Of a DNA stretch of 64,000 nt, positions 12,384 through 25,300 are shown one piece after another. The position numbers were made by a program, and so were the translations under genes. The DNA is taken from NCBI GenBank assembly GCA_025267735.1, contig CM046304.1, positions 2,418,001-2,482,000 on the forward strand, read 5' to 3'. The notes under the pieces are model-generated. The model did no database searches. It was not told where the DNA came from and saw only the letters and a list, made by a program, of their open reading frames with translations. Position 1 is the first letter of the stretch. Each line of letters begins with the position of its first letter. Source of the DNA: Mactra quadrangularis (lineage: Eukaryota > Mollusca > Bivalvia > Venerida > Mactridae).

Positions 12384-12660
12384 CAAGTAAATCTGTGACC
12401 TAATTATGCTCACTAGTGATACCCCCGCAAAAATCTAAGAATATGCGACAAACAGGAAGTAGATGAGCAAGGAGCATGAAATCGCTTTACACCACATGGG
12501 ACTATGGGATGAAGCAATATGCAAAGAATTAGGCTGCTGCATGTTATAGTTGCTGAGAAAATTGCGACGGAAATTTTGTAACGGACTGACGCACGAACGC
12601 ACACATGCACGGACAAGGGTAAAACAGTATACCCCCCTCTTCTTCGAAGCGGGGGTATAA
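12384..12660. repeat. Dispersed repeat with ATACCCCCGC inverted ends
   Basis: The core runs from GTGATACCCCCGC to GCGGGGGTATAA and includes ACACCACATGGGACTATGGG and AGGGTAAAACAGTATACCCC. A near-identical copy is at 57.1 kb and a truncated inverse copy at 22.3 kb. Small inverted ends suggest a MITE. Open frames inside are not genes. Confidence 0.75.
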
Positions 12661-12997
12661 AAATTACCAACTTAGAGCATAGTATCAAGTTGACTGATCA
12701 TATATGGCCAAGTTCAGACCCAAAATGGCCGGAAAATCCACTAATAACCCACCCAATATGCCATTGTCATGACTAAATTTTAATGAGATACCATATCATT
12801 CCAATGTTTTAAACATGATTTCCATAAAAATGAAATAAAAATGAGAAATAAATATATATGAACATTCTGTAAGATCAATAAACAAATGTGACAAACATTA
12901 GTACTTCATTGTATTTGATACATGAAAAAATACCTTAAATCTCAAAGTGATATTGCAGGTCACCAATAACTAAAAAAAATTATATGTACACAATTAT

Positions 12998-13162
12998 TAA
13001 ATTTTATTCAACTGTCAGTGGCACATAATTTAACTCAATGGATTTATATACATCTGTACTCACTATTGACAAAAATATGTTCAGGGATTATTCAACAAAT
13101 ATCAAATATTTAAATAAGAATGGTAATTGATGTATGTGCCACTGACAGTTGAATAAAATTTA
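12998..13162. mobile_element. Long-TIR MITE, 'GTCAGTGGCGCATACATTAA' family
   Basis: AAATTTTATTCAACTGTCAG at the left is the exact inverse of CTGACAGTTGAATAAAATTT at the right. Between them are degenerate CATACATTAA and ATTTAAATA blocks typical of the family. Compact copy of 165 bp. Confidence 0.8.
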
Positions 13163-14032
13163 CCAATTATCAACAAAAAGTTAGAACACACAAAATATTA
13201 TCAATTTGTCCTCATAAATGATATTAATCATTCAAAATATAATAATGTGTCAAAACAAACTGACATGTATAATTTAAAACATCATTTTCTAACTACATCA
13301 ATGCTGGTAATAAAATACATCTTCATTTAATTTAACAACAATATTTATATAATTTTCAATGCTAGAAGATAAAGATAAAAAGCATGTATCTCTGTAGTTT
13401 CTTCCTTCACTGTACATCTTCTGTGCCTGGAAATTGTCGTTCATTGACAATATTAAACCATATAGTTCTTCCAGAATTATCAAAACACATATTTCTGCCC
13501 CAAATTTAAATAAATAATAACTGAGTACAATCTCACAACTCTTCTCAGAATGAGATCAGTCTCAACATAAAATTTTAAAATATAATAAATAAAATACAAA
13601 CAAAAGACTATTAATTTTGTTATTGAAACTAGGCCATATAATAGTGTTAATATTTCTTCCTTGTTCTGTTTGATTATCTTTTATAGTTTGGTTACTGTAT
13701 GCTACATGTGCCAGAGACAATTACTCTAAATATGAAATAAGAAAGGGAAATTGTGTCTGACACCTGTGCTGAATGCAGTCTTTACCTTAAATAATCCTCT
13801 CATGCACTAGCCCAGCAATAATGACACATAGTAAAGAACAAATTGTCAACTAGCCCAAGTATAAAAAATTTTTACTATCCTCAATCAATTTGCCTTATTC
13901 CTGGTCTTCTGGCTAATGGGTTTAAGTCAATGTATTTCTACAAGTTAGTAATTTAAATATTTGCAATTCAGACCAATGCCACTCTAAGAAGATTTGTGAA
14001 ACCATGCCCAGATGAAGAGAAAAACTAAAACA

Positions 14033-16196
14033 CTATCCTCCAGTGACTTTTGATATTAAATAATAAGAAACAAAGAATAATATAATAAGTCCAATAATTA
14101 TATAGCACATTAATTTTCTGTTTCCTTTGCCAGCTGATACCATGTGATTGATTCGGTTCATACTACCCGTCAGTAAACCTTGACTGCTTTCAAATTCTCC
14201 AACCTGTGAAAAATACAAAATTTGTTAAATAAGGTTGAAGTCAATATAATTATTGTACATGTATTTTAACACACAATTTTTCTCCATTTAATAACATCTA
14301 ACATAGATTTTATAAAAATGCAACTACATCCTTTCTTTTTACAATTACATCACAATGTAAACTTATAATAGTTTTTTGACGTTAGTGTATTTTAACAATT
14401 ATAGTTTTTCCTAGATTTTAAATAGAGGGTTGCATTAGATGCTCCAGTATTTACAACACAGGGACATTTGAACTTTTGGTGCCACACATGTTTTTTGAAC
14501 TGAACAGTACAAATTACAGAACATTGCTTCATTTCTAGCCATTTTGTACAGTTAGCTTAATATCATTTGTATGTATAGTACTTGGGACATTTGTAAACAG
14601 TTAATTTATTTATTATATTGTACTTTCAACTTTCATTAGTTTTCCAGGGATATTGGACTTTGATTCTGTATTTAAAAAAAAGTCTAGGTATTTTGTTCAT
14701 ATTATCAATACTATTACTTTTCTATTTATTATGCCATGGTAAATACATGATATTTGGGAAATTAATTATCAATATATACACATTGGTGTACAGTCCAATA
14801 TATTCGGGAATTTGGTATGTAGTATTATTCAATGTATGTCATTAAGTTTCTAATACAATTAAGAGATTTGGTAATTTGCAAAATTGTAAAACCAATAGTT
14901 ATAAGCTTAATAAGCTATATGGTAAATATGTCACATTAATATTCAGGAATATAGTCATACTGATATTATAAGTAAGCCAGCTTACCATGTGGTTTTAATT
15001 CTTGAAGCAAATCTTTCACATTTTGATTTAAAAAATTAAGAAGTAGCTTAGGTATAAAAACGCACTTGTACTCTCTTGCCTTTAAGCTAGCTTTTATGGC
15101 GATGCGGTAGAGTGTCTGTTTGTGACTCGAAAGGTTGCGGGTTCGAATCGCAGTTCGGACCATGGATTTTTTTCCGGTTACAAAAATGTGAAAGGGCAGA
15201 AGTGTTTAGTACCCAATGGGTACTCAAACTTCTAATTACCTGTTATTGTATCAAATGCTCAACTAACTGGGAATTTCAAACAGATGAGTATAACACACAA
15301 CTAATATAAACATTTACCATATATTGTTAATTGTTTAATAAATACATACCATGTGATCATCCATATAAGAATTCTGGTGTTTTGTTTCTGATTCTATATC
15401 TAGTGCAATCTGAAATATGTTATACATTTTAACTATTTAGACACTGATTATATTCAATAATTACCAAGAATAAATCATAGTTAAACAGGACTTGAAATTT
15501 GAATCCAAAACTTTTCAATCAACTTCATACTTAAACCAAGCAAAATTGAGGCAATCAGCGCTAAACAATATTGAATTTCCTTATAATACAAACTTCTTAA
15601 TATCAACAATTTCATGCATGTTTTAATTTGTAATCAAGATAATTATAAACACTTAACAACAACACAATACTGCTCAAACATTTATCAGTTATTTTTTACC
15701 CCTTTCAATCGGGAGATTTTTCCAGCCAACCCTTCAACACGAGACTGATTTTCTCCATCAAGCATCTCTTCTGTCCTTGCTGTAAAATATACAATTGATC
15801 ATAAATGAGTATGTTTAAAACTAATAAATCCTAATGTTGCCATCGTCTTTTTAATACATTCAAATTTTAGTCCCATAATTATGAATCAGCAGGGATGTCA
15901 TTCATTTTTTATGGTACAAAACAATGCAAAATGATACAATTCTTGAAAATAATCACAAAATCTAAAAGATAACAGCTCACTAACTTAGTAATTAATAATT
16001 TTCTCCAAAACTATCCGAAAATTAATAGTGTCCGAATACTATACAACTTGTCAAAACAGCGCAATTCGTTTATTAGAAAATCAACCATGAAAATCGACGT
16101 GCCTTTAGTTTACAAATAACAAAAGCAGTAAATTAAGATAAACAAAGTGATAATAAAGCGTTTACCAGTTCCATTTCTTCGATTCCACTCTGCCAT
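14033..16196 (-). CDS. BET1L: BET1-like Golgi v-SNARE (BET1L/GS15)
   Basis: Small tail-anchored SNARE of ER-Golgi and intra-Golgi vesicle fusion. The coding exons are 16166-16196, 15700-15779, 15350-15409 and 14033-14203, all with GT-AG introns and a continuous frame. They give 113 residues, close to the ~111 of vertebrate BET1L. The N-terminus MAEWNRRN matches the family's MADWARAQ start. A SNARE motif follows (EEMLDGENQSRVEGLAGKIS, then ALDIESETKHQNSYMDDHM and ESSQGLLTGSMNRINHM). The protein ends in NRKLMC and one hydrophobic anchor of about 20 residues (YIIIGLIILFFVSYYLIS). The LLTGS and NRKL(L/M)C signatures favour BET1L over BET1. The zero-layer glutamine is best read as the Q of KHQN. 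The ATG is the first in the exon and lies 135 bp from the start of the divergent chitobiase-like gene. A SINE sits in intron 3. Confidence 0.93.
15050..15240 (+). repeat. SINE-B, tRNA-derived SINE
   Basis: Second copy of the family seen at 5.68 kb: TTTAAGCTAGCTTTTATGGC, B box GCGGGTTCGAATCGC, then TTCCGGTTAC. It lies in intron 3 of the BET1L gene, antisense to it. Confidence 0.7.
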
Positions 16197-16331
16197 GTCA
16201 ACAAGAAATATTTGTCAAATGATCTCGATCACCCAGACGCATGACATCATCCGTAACCCGGAAGTGTTTACCTGTCGCACCTGCAAGTGTCCAGCAATAT
16301 TTGTTTATGGTTTTATGATCATTCTTTCGTC
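16197..16331. promoter_or_regulatory. Compact bidirectional promoter, BET1L / chitobiase-like
   Basis: Only 135 bp separate the two divergent start codons, so both transcription starts must lie in or near this interval. It contains an ETS-family site, ACCCGGAAGTG (16256-16266), and a CRE/AP-1-like TGACATCA (16242-16249). No TATA box is evident. ETS plus CRE-like sites without TATA are typical of housekeeping bidirectional promoters in animals. The 5' UTRs must be short or overlapping. Confidence 0.65.
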
Positions 16332-19300
16332 ATGACATTGACAGGGACAAGCATGCTTTCAATTTTAATTCTCTATCTTTGTTTGTCCGCTTATGCGGCC
16401 GACGAAGAACCGATGAGAAAATGTCCATGTGCGAATGAGAAAAACTGTAAGCCGGTCACCGATTGGGATCCAAAGAAACAAGAAGTAAGGTTGATTTTTA
16501 TAAAATTCACTATGCTTACGACGATTTATGACTCATTTTAGGATGTAGATTTTTATGACAGGTGGAATGCTACTGATATTGGTCATAAAACGTTGATGTA
16601 TAGCTATTTGACTTGTCTTGTCTTGTCTTGTCTACTTACATTTTGCGTGTATTAAAAAGGGTGCAAGACATTTCGACCCCAAGACGTTTCGACCCCAAGC
16701 CTTTTATGGAGACATTTCGACCCCACGACGTTTCGACCCCAGAGTTGAGACGTTTCGACCCCAGATATGAGACGTTTCGACCCCAGTTTATAGATAATAT
16801 TATATGATAAATAAAATTATATACGAACTAAATTATGAATCGTTATATCATTGAAATTATGACATTACATCATTTAATCTTATTTTGCAGCGTTTGTGAT
16901 CGACATGCAGCATGATGTTGTAGATGTATTTCAACCCAAGAGCATAAATATGTATATTCTTGTAAACTTATAAACACTTAAAAGTTTATACATCTAGATC
17001 TAGAACTTTATATTATCATTATTTTACATATATGATAAATTAATAAAGTTGATGAATCAATATGTTGCTTGTTGATATGTTTTTACAGTAACTATGAATG
17101 TGTTTTCCGATGGAAATTGTTCAATAATTTCAAGACCTGATGTATGGTGTATGAATGTAAAGATGAGTAGTACTCAGTACGTTGATTTGAATTATACTTC
17201 GATATTATGTAATAAGCGTACATTAATTGGTCTATTATATAAAAAGGTTAAATACAATCAATAAATCTACTTTAACAATTATACAAAGCGGTAAGTATTT
17301 AAACTTCAATTGGGGATGTTTTGTAAAGCATGATATTATTTAGCCCGAATTTAATTACAGTAGAATATTTTTGTATACGTTATAAGCGATAATTACCTCC
17401 AACTATCCCTATAGAACAGAAACAAACTGTGAAAATGAAAGTGTATATGTGATTATTAAGTGAATTGAAGAATGCCATTAAACATCATTTGTTTGCGATA
17501 ACCGTTAAAAATTATCTACTTAAAAGATTAATTAATACTGAAATCTTTGTTTTCTACAGTTATATATATTTATCAATGGTAAATTTTAAAACAAAACTGA
17601 TAATGTGAAAACTTCATTGGTATTAAAGTCAATTACCTCACAATCAAATATTGTTGGTCTTTTTTTAAAGAGTATTTAATATTTGATGATGATATATTAA
17701 ATACTCTCAAGTGTGTGTATATATATATACATATATATTTATAATATTAGTAACTGCTTATATATGCTTATATTATGTGTAAATATTATATTCTTTTATG
17801 AGTATTTAATTTTGATTACTATATATATATGATGAATATATATATTTGATGATATATTTATGATATTAGTAACTGCTTATATATGTACACAAAATGAATT
17901 ACTAAATATTTATGTTTGCTCTCAATATTTTGTGTATTTGTGAATATGTATAATATGATAATGAAAAACTTCTTTTCCAGGTTATGTGTAAATATCATAT
18001 ACTTTTATGAGTATTTATTTTTAATGATACATATTTATGATATTAGTAACTGCTTATATATGTACACAAATTGAATTACTAAATATTTATGTTTGTTCTC
18101 AATATTTTATGTATTTGTGAATCTGTATAATATGATAATAAAAAACTTCTTTTCCAGGATATGTATATATAAATAGTATGTGCTCTCATGAGTATTTAAA
18201 CATATAATAAAATTATGAATTTACACAATATCAAGTTTGTTGTTTATTATTAATCAAGTTCCTAAAAATATTAATCTGTGTGTTTTAATTAGTAGTTATG
18301 TTTTTGGTGCAGCAGATCACTCTCCTCTCTTCCGTTTTCTTATGTCTGTTTTCTTCCTAATAAATCGGGTTTTTTTTCATTTTAAAATCTTCTAAAATAT
18401 TACATTCAAATTCTAAGATGTGATAATCAAACGACATTTTATCAAAAATATACAAAATGTCATAAATACAATACAAATACGAAAATTAACCTAAAATACC
18501 ATCTGGGGTCGAAACGTCGTGGGGTCGAAACGTCTTGGGGTCGAAATGTCTCCGTCAAACCTGGGGTCGAAACGTCTTGGGGTCGAAACGTCTGTAACTC
18601 TATTAAAAATAGTATTTAAACGTAGGCTTTTTTAAGAATTGAATGCTACTCAGGATCACCTGTACATTTACTGTGCTCATATTTCAATATCAATGCTATA
18701 CTTTCTTACGTGAAATTTTTTGTAATGCATGCAAATCAAAATACGAAAGCTTATTTTAACATCTAATCAAACTTGTCTTATTAATATTATATACATTTAC
18801 AAAACATTACAAGATCTTGTTAGGCAATTATAGTACTTTAGCCTGACATTCCTGACCAGGTGTGTATACCTAATCCTCCATATAAGCAAGGTTCCTATAT
18901 GTATATATATATATATAGTGTCCATGATGTTAGACCGCAGTAACTCGTTTCACATTTTCACATTATTCCATAATTTAATAAAGTCCAAACGTGAAATGAG
19001 TTATGGTTGGTCTTATATACAGGACTTGTGTGTACTATGTATCTAGACATTGGTGAATACTGTCATAGGCGCGGGTCAGGGGGGTCCAGACCCCTCCTGA
19101 AATTTCCAAAATGTACTAGGCCATGAGTGTATTTCTTTTAATATAAGCCATTTTTAAGTAGCAAGACGCAATTTTCTTGTGCCCACCTTTGTGTTTAACA
19201 TAGATCTAATGGTTTCGTAATTTATATTATTAATATGTTACATTAGTGTATAAAGTAGTGGTTCAAAAGTTTTGCCCCCCCCCCTAGAAAAAAATCCTGG

Positions 19301-22300
19301 ATCCGTCTCTGCCTGTCATGTACAATGTATGTGTATCTGGCTGAAGATGTGAGTTATGTCTCCCTATTTTGCTTTATCAGGCTATTGGTATGAGTTTTTC
19401 AGCTTTATACATACTTAGATAAAAATGTCCAAGAATGGTTTGATGAGTTAGCTATCAATTAATAGGGGAAAATACTGATAATAAAGTGGTGAAAAGAATC
19501 GAAATGAACAAAACTTTATAAAAAGATATGTCACTATTATAGTCACTACTGCATGACATCATAAAGTCTTGTTAACATATTTCCTTGCCTCAATCTAACA
19601 ATGTCCTATCTCTTTTTTTGAAAAAATTAGATAAACATGCCAAGCAATTAGTATGGCTTTACTCTATCTTCTAAAAAGTTTCTTGACTCTCTCTATACAT
19701 TGTTAATGTGCCTGCCAAGTCTCATGTCTATACAGATTGAAACAATGAAGATATGAACCTTTGAACTTTTAAAGTAGATTTCCCAAAAATAAAAATTTGG
19801 TAGTTACAGCATTGTTAGAGCAAGGCGACAATTTATTCACATTATTATTTTTTTTTTCACAGGTGATTATTGTAGCTAACAGATCGGAAGATTATAGATT
19901 GTGGAAAACAGATGCTTTTACATCTGTCATTGAATGGAATGATCGGCTGCATGACGATACTATGTGTTATACTCATTCTTTAGGGAAAAAATATGGATTT
20001 TACAGTATGTGCATTTTCATTCTTTCTTAACTATGAAAAGATATGGCTAAAGAAGTTAATTGATAGTTTCTTGTCCAGGTTTGGAAAAAATGAATGGGGC
20101 TATTGACAGATTGATTGTTTCATTTTGAAATCAATGTTGGTAGTAAATTTGATGAGTGATCTACTGGTGGCCTTAATTACAGTGTTTCCTTGCACTAGCA
20201 ATGAATTCTATGGTACTTGCAAACAATGTTGACAATGCAGCTCAAATGATAGATTTTAATGTCATGAAAAAAAATTGAACACTCTTTGACGAAGATCCTG
20301 ACATTAATTATTAATTGTTATTTATTTATTATTAGTTTACTCTCATATTTTTATGTATTTTAAATTGAGTTAATTAATAATGTACAGTTAAAACACTATA
20401 TGGTTTATTTTGGTGAAATCCAGAAAGTTTGCAAGCTTACCATTTACATCTTAAACTGATTTATTTCAAACCTTCAGCGAATATAGATCTACATATATAA
20501 TAATTATGATAATATTTAGGGCTGCGGATCGTTGAGCTTGTGGCGATCCGATCTGAACCACGATTCATGTAGAATGATTGATGAATTGAACCACAAATCA
20601 TCGGTTAATGAAAAACATACAGGAATTCATATATACAACACATATATGTATGAATATGAATATAACAAAAACAAGTGAAGAATTACGGAAGCTTTTATTG
20701 CATTTTCAACATAACCGTCTGCAGCACATGTAAGAGGTTCAAGGAGGGTTTTCGCGTGTGCTGAAAATGCGCGGTGCTCAAATCACGTTAATTGATATTT
20801 TCATACGTAGCGCAGCTCATTTTGGATGGTAATTTAGCTGAATTTTTGTTTTATTTTTTGTAACAATAGATTGCGATCAGACGATTTCGAAAGTGCCGAA
20901 TATTCGTACTCGGTTTTCTAGTCAGGATCGCAAATATCCGTGTACTCGGATACTTGCAGCAGCCCTAATAATATTGTATGTTATTATTTCAGTAAAAATC
21001 AAAGATTTGACATATGATTCACCTGCTGAGAATATAACAGATTTTGTTAATATCTACAGAAAGGTAGGGTTTTTGTTGTTTTGTTTAATGCCATAGCAAC
21101 ACATAGTATAGGTCATATAATGGCAGTCAGTCAACCTGCCCAATGTTCCTGGAAAGGCTAAATCTCTGGATTTAGCTGTTAACCAGTTACTAGGCACGTA
21201 TTTCTGTCAGTGACTGACAACTGCCCTACATGATCTAGAATTGTTGGGTGGTAGAATAGCCATGGAAATTATTTCATGACCTAGCTTAGCATAAGTATAC
21301 TATGCCCTGGAATCAAACCAAAGACCCTTTGAACAGTAGACTTGTGCATTGCTGACTGAGATAGCCTGGATTGCTTGTAATTAACAAACATGATGTATCA
21401 AGTGACAGTTTTGACAAGTTGACAAAGTGGCAGAAACAAAAGCTAAAGATTTCAAGAATCATCAATATGTGAGGGTCTACATACATTGAGTATGTCACAA
21501 GTTATCATGACTACAAATACAACACGTATGATAATTTTGATATTGCTATATTATTACAGGACTTACAGATGCAGTTTGCTGATATATTAGCTCTAGGTTT
21601 AATGGATTTCTTAGGTAATTGTAATAATGCTGGTCAGCATGTTGATGGTATAATAAATGTAGTTACTGGTGTAGTTAATGGTATTAAAAATGGAACTCAA
21701 ACTAAGGTATGTACAATAAAGATGTGCCCATTAAAATCTATGGTTTTATATTGTAGAACTGTATTGATATAGGGACCTTCTACTTCTAAAAAATTAAGAA
21801 TAAAAGAAGTTCTGATGCTATTAAAAGGGTTTCATCTATATAAAAGCTGTGCTTTGATTGGTTGCCACATGGTCTGAACGTGACCCCTTGCCGGGCCTTG
21901 CATGATGTTGGGTTAGGCTGTTTCATGACGGCCATCTATAGCAGGGCTCGACATTAACGCTCGTCCTATAGCCCATGACGACCTATATTTGTGTTCGGGC
22001 AACCTGTTACTGCTATTAAAGATATGGTTTGGACAATTTAAAAATATGGCTAGCCATTTAGGCAACCTAGTTTATAAATTAGTGTCGAGTCCTGTACCTT
22101 TTTATGGAGATTGTGCGACACATGAACCTTAGTTGGGAGCACAGGGGCAAGACACAATTTTTCAATCTTATTGTGTGTAATAATAAAAACATACAATAGG
22201 AAAAATAACTTTTGTATGGCACCTGTGGTTGGTAGATTGTGTAACTAACTACATTGACTGCAGATGTAAAATCAATTTGTCTTTTTGTCATCCCATAGTC

Positions 22301-25300
22301 CCATGTGGTGTAAAGCGATTTCATGCTCCTTGCTCATCTACTTCCTGTTTGTCGCATACTTTTAGATTTTTGCGGGGATATCACTAGTGAGCATTAGCTC
22401 ACAGATTTACTTGTTTAGTGACATCTAACCTTTGTAATTTAGTGACCACTCGCCTCTGTAATTTAGTGACCTCTGACCTCTATTTCAGGTGCTATGTGTG
22501 ATGCCATGGAAACCACCATGTTTTAATGCTAACTGTAAGATAAGTCCAAGTTTAGCTGAAGTATGTGATGGTATGATAATTTCACCAGAAAGTTATGACA
22601 CATATTGTGAGGAATCTTGTACCGCCAAGGCTACAATGGGATATGGAAAAATTTTATATGGTTTGTATTCTAATATTATTATCGGTGTTTTTTATTGTTG
22701 TTATTATTATTTTGTTATTATAGCTCGTTTAGGATAACTTGAGACAAAATACATCGATACCATTTTTATACACAGGAGGATTTAAGTTTAGAACATGTAA
22801 TTATCGACTAAATTATCAGTGTGTTTTTATGTATTGAATTTAGTACGAGAACACACGTTCCACGCATTATGACATGTTTAAGACTTTCAGTACACAAATC
22901 AGCTGACTTCCCTGTTTTATGTAATACCCGAGTCCCAAATATGTAAACAAACTGAGTCGTTTGTCTAAAGTTATCCTAAACGAGCTATACTTTATATTAC
23001 AATTATTATCATTTTATTATTATTATAGTTATTTTTATCATTATAATTATTATCTTTTTTTTCATTATTATAATTATCCTTATTATTATAATTTCATGTT
23101 TTATTATTATTATTCTATTTGTTTTAATACATAGTTTTGGGAATCTTGTACAGCCAATGCTACTTGGGGAGACGGAAAAAAATTATATTGTTTGTATATA
23201 CGATACATTAGTTTTATTTTGAATATTATTGCAATATTGGTATCAACATTTGATCAATGATTTGAGACCATAAATATATAACATTAAAAAATGATTGAGT
23301 TCACATGGAGTAATAGTCCAGTGGTAGGACAAATGCTTTGGAATCAATAGGTTATGAGCTCAAACCCCAATAAGGTCATTGCTTATTTCATTGAGCAAAA
23401 TATTACTTGTGATGATTGGATTTATCCAAATGTGTGGCCTTGTTGAATAAAGTGGCAATTGTTGTTATCATTATCGTATAGTAGCTTTTCACCAATGTTG
23501 ACGTAATGAGCATAGTATACACATTAAAAGCCAAGAGATCTATGCCTGCCTAGGGTCAGTAAAATTTGATGTTCATTGACCACTGTCATATGAATGAAAA
23601 AAATATCAAAAAGTGACTTAAAGCATCGTAGAATTAAAATATCTACTCTGTAGATCTTAAGCTTGTCTAAATAAGTCAGACACCCTACTAAGAGAAGTTT
23701 TATCTTATCATTTTGTGCACTTATGCTTGACTGAAATAATGAATGATTATTGAACAATATTTTATAACGAAGATCGGCTAATGTCATTGTATTGTTATAT
23801 TGTGCGTAAAGTTTGACCCCGAGGTGACCTTTCACATTTGCATCTAATTATTATCTACACATATCCCAACGAAAATCAGTACCACGCCTATTCTACACTT
23901 CAGGGATTGTTAAATAATAGAAGTATGTTTATGAGTTAGATTTCAACACATTATCTTCACGGGCCAGGTTTTTAATCAATGTAATGAATATTCTTGCATA
24001 AAGGTCAGGTCGGGGTCAAACTTTATGCACAATACATACATGTGTATATATATTTTAGGTTTGAGTGAATATTTAGCCTCCGGATGGGAAGAAAATAAAG
24101 TATTGTTAGGTATACCATGGCATGGATATAATTATACTTGTAATAGAACTGATACAATGGTATGTTAATATTTTAACTTTTACTTAATCTAAAGTATTGT
24201 TGGGTATACCATGGCACGGATATAATTATACTTGTAATAAAACAGATACCATGGTATGTTGATATTTTAACTTAAACTTAATCTAAAATATTGTTAGGTA
24301 TACTATGGCACGGATATAATTATATTTGTAATAAAACTGATACAATGGTTAGTAAATATTATAACTTTGACTGAAGAAATAACGTACAGTTGTCTATGCA
24401 TTTTTGAAAAATAAAACAGGCTTGAGCTTTGATGCCTAAAAGATATATAATGAGTTCTTTTAATAAGTGCATCTATACAATTTTATTCATAAATTAGAAG
24501 AATAAATAATTAGAGTGTTAAGTTTTTTTTAAAGAGGAGGTAAATTAACAGCTGTATATTTATTGAATATTAGAATTAAAATAATTATGATTTAAAGATA
24601 ATTTTTGAATAACAGCATATATTTGCTCTTCCTACTATAGGTTTCTGGGACACTTTTTCTATTACCAGTACTAACTTACCCTACCACGAGGCCGACTACT
24701 CATGTATAGGGTATGACCTACAGCGACTGGGCTCGAACCCGCGATCTCCGGATTCAAAGTCAGACAATATAGAGCTGACAAAAGGCCTGAAATCTGTTAT
24801 AGGGTAAAAATACACTTATTGGCCCAAGTAAAAAAAAATTCTGTGCTCTGATTGTTTGATGAAACAGGGTCAATATCAAATCTTTTATTTAACTAGGTGA
24901 AAACACACTTTCCTATGTTAGAATTTTAACTCAATTATTTCATCATCTGCCTGGCTAGCTCACTTGGTACATGTAGCACGCAAGTCTACTGATCGAGGGG
25001 TCCTTGGTTTCGATTCCTGGGCGGGGCATACTTTCGTGGAGCTTGGTCATGAAATTATTTCTACGGCCATTCTCCCTCCTGCCAATGATTCTTAATTATG
25101 TAGGGCAGATATCAGTTACTGACAAAAGTATGCGCTTACTAGTTGGTTAACAGCTAAATCCAGAGATTTAACCTTTCCAGGAACAGTGATTAGGTTGACT
25201 GACCGTTATTATATGATCTATATAATGTGTTGCTACCGCGTTAAACCCAACAAAAACAAACAAACAACAAACTATTTCATCATGTCTTTCAGGGTAAAGG

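Noticed and set aside
12413..12688. 91-residue frame, and similar frames at 57120-57396 and 22079-22324
   Set aside because: They are translations of the dispersed ATACCCCCGC repeat.
13298..13483. 61-residue minus-strand frame downstream of BET1L
   Set aside because: No splice link, no homology recognised; AT-rich flank.
16287..16331. Upstream in-frame extension of the chitobiase-like protein
   Set aside because: It would start at GTG; the ATG at 16332 begins a proper signal peptide.
16613..16807. Regularly spaced short repeats that could suggest a CRISPR array
   Set aside because: The GACGTTTCGACCCC repeats have no unique spacers of constant length, are mirrored at 18.5 kb, and bound a transposon in eukaryotic DNA.
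23524..23835. 103-residue minus-strand open frame
   Set aside because: Partly overlaps a MITE; no family pattern; antisense to an intron.
24950..25025. tRNA gene candidates at the heads of SINE-A, B, C and D copies
   Set aside because: Each head is followed by a body shared with other copies and the cloverleaf stems are incomplete, so these are SINEs and not tRNA genes.
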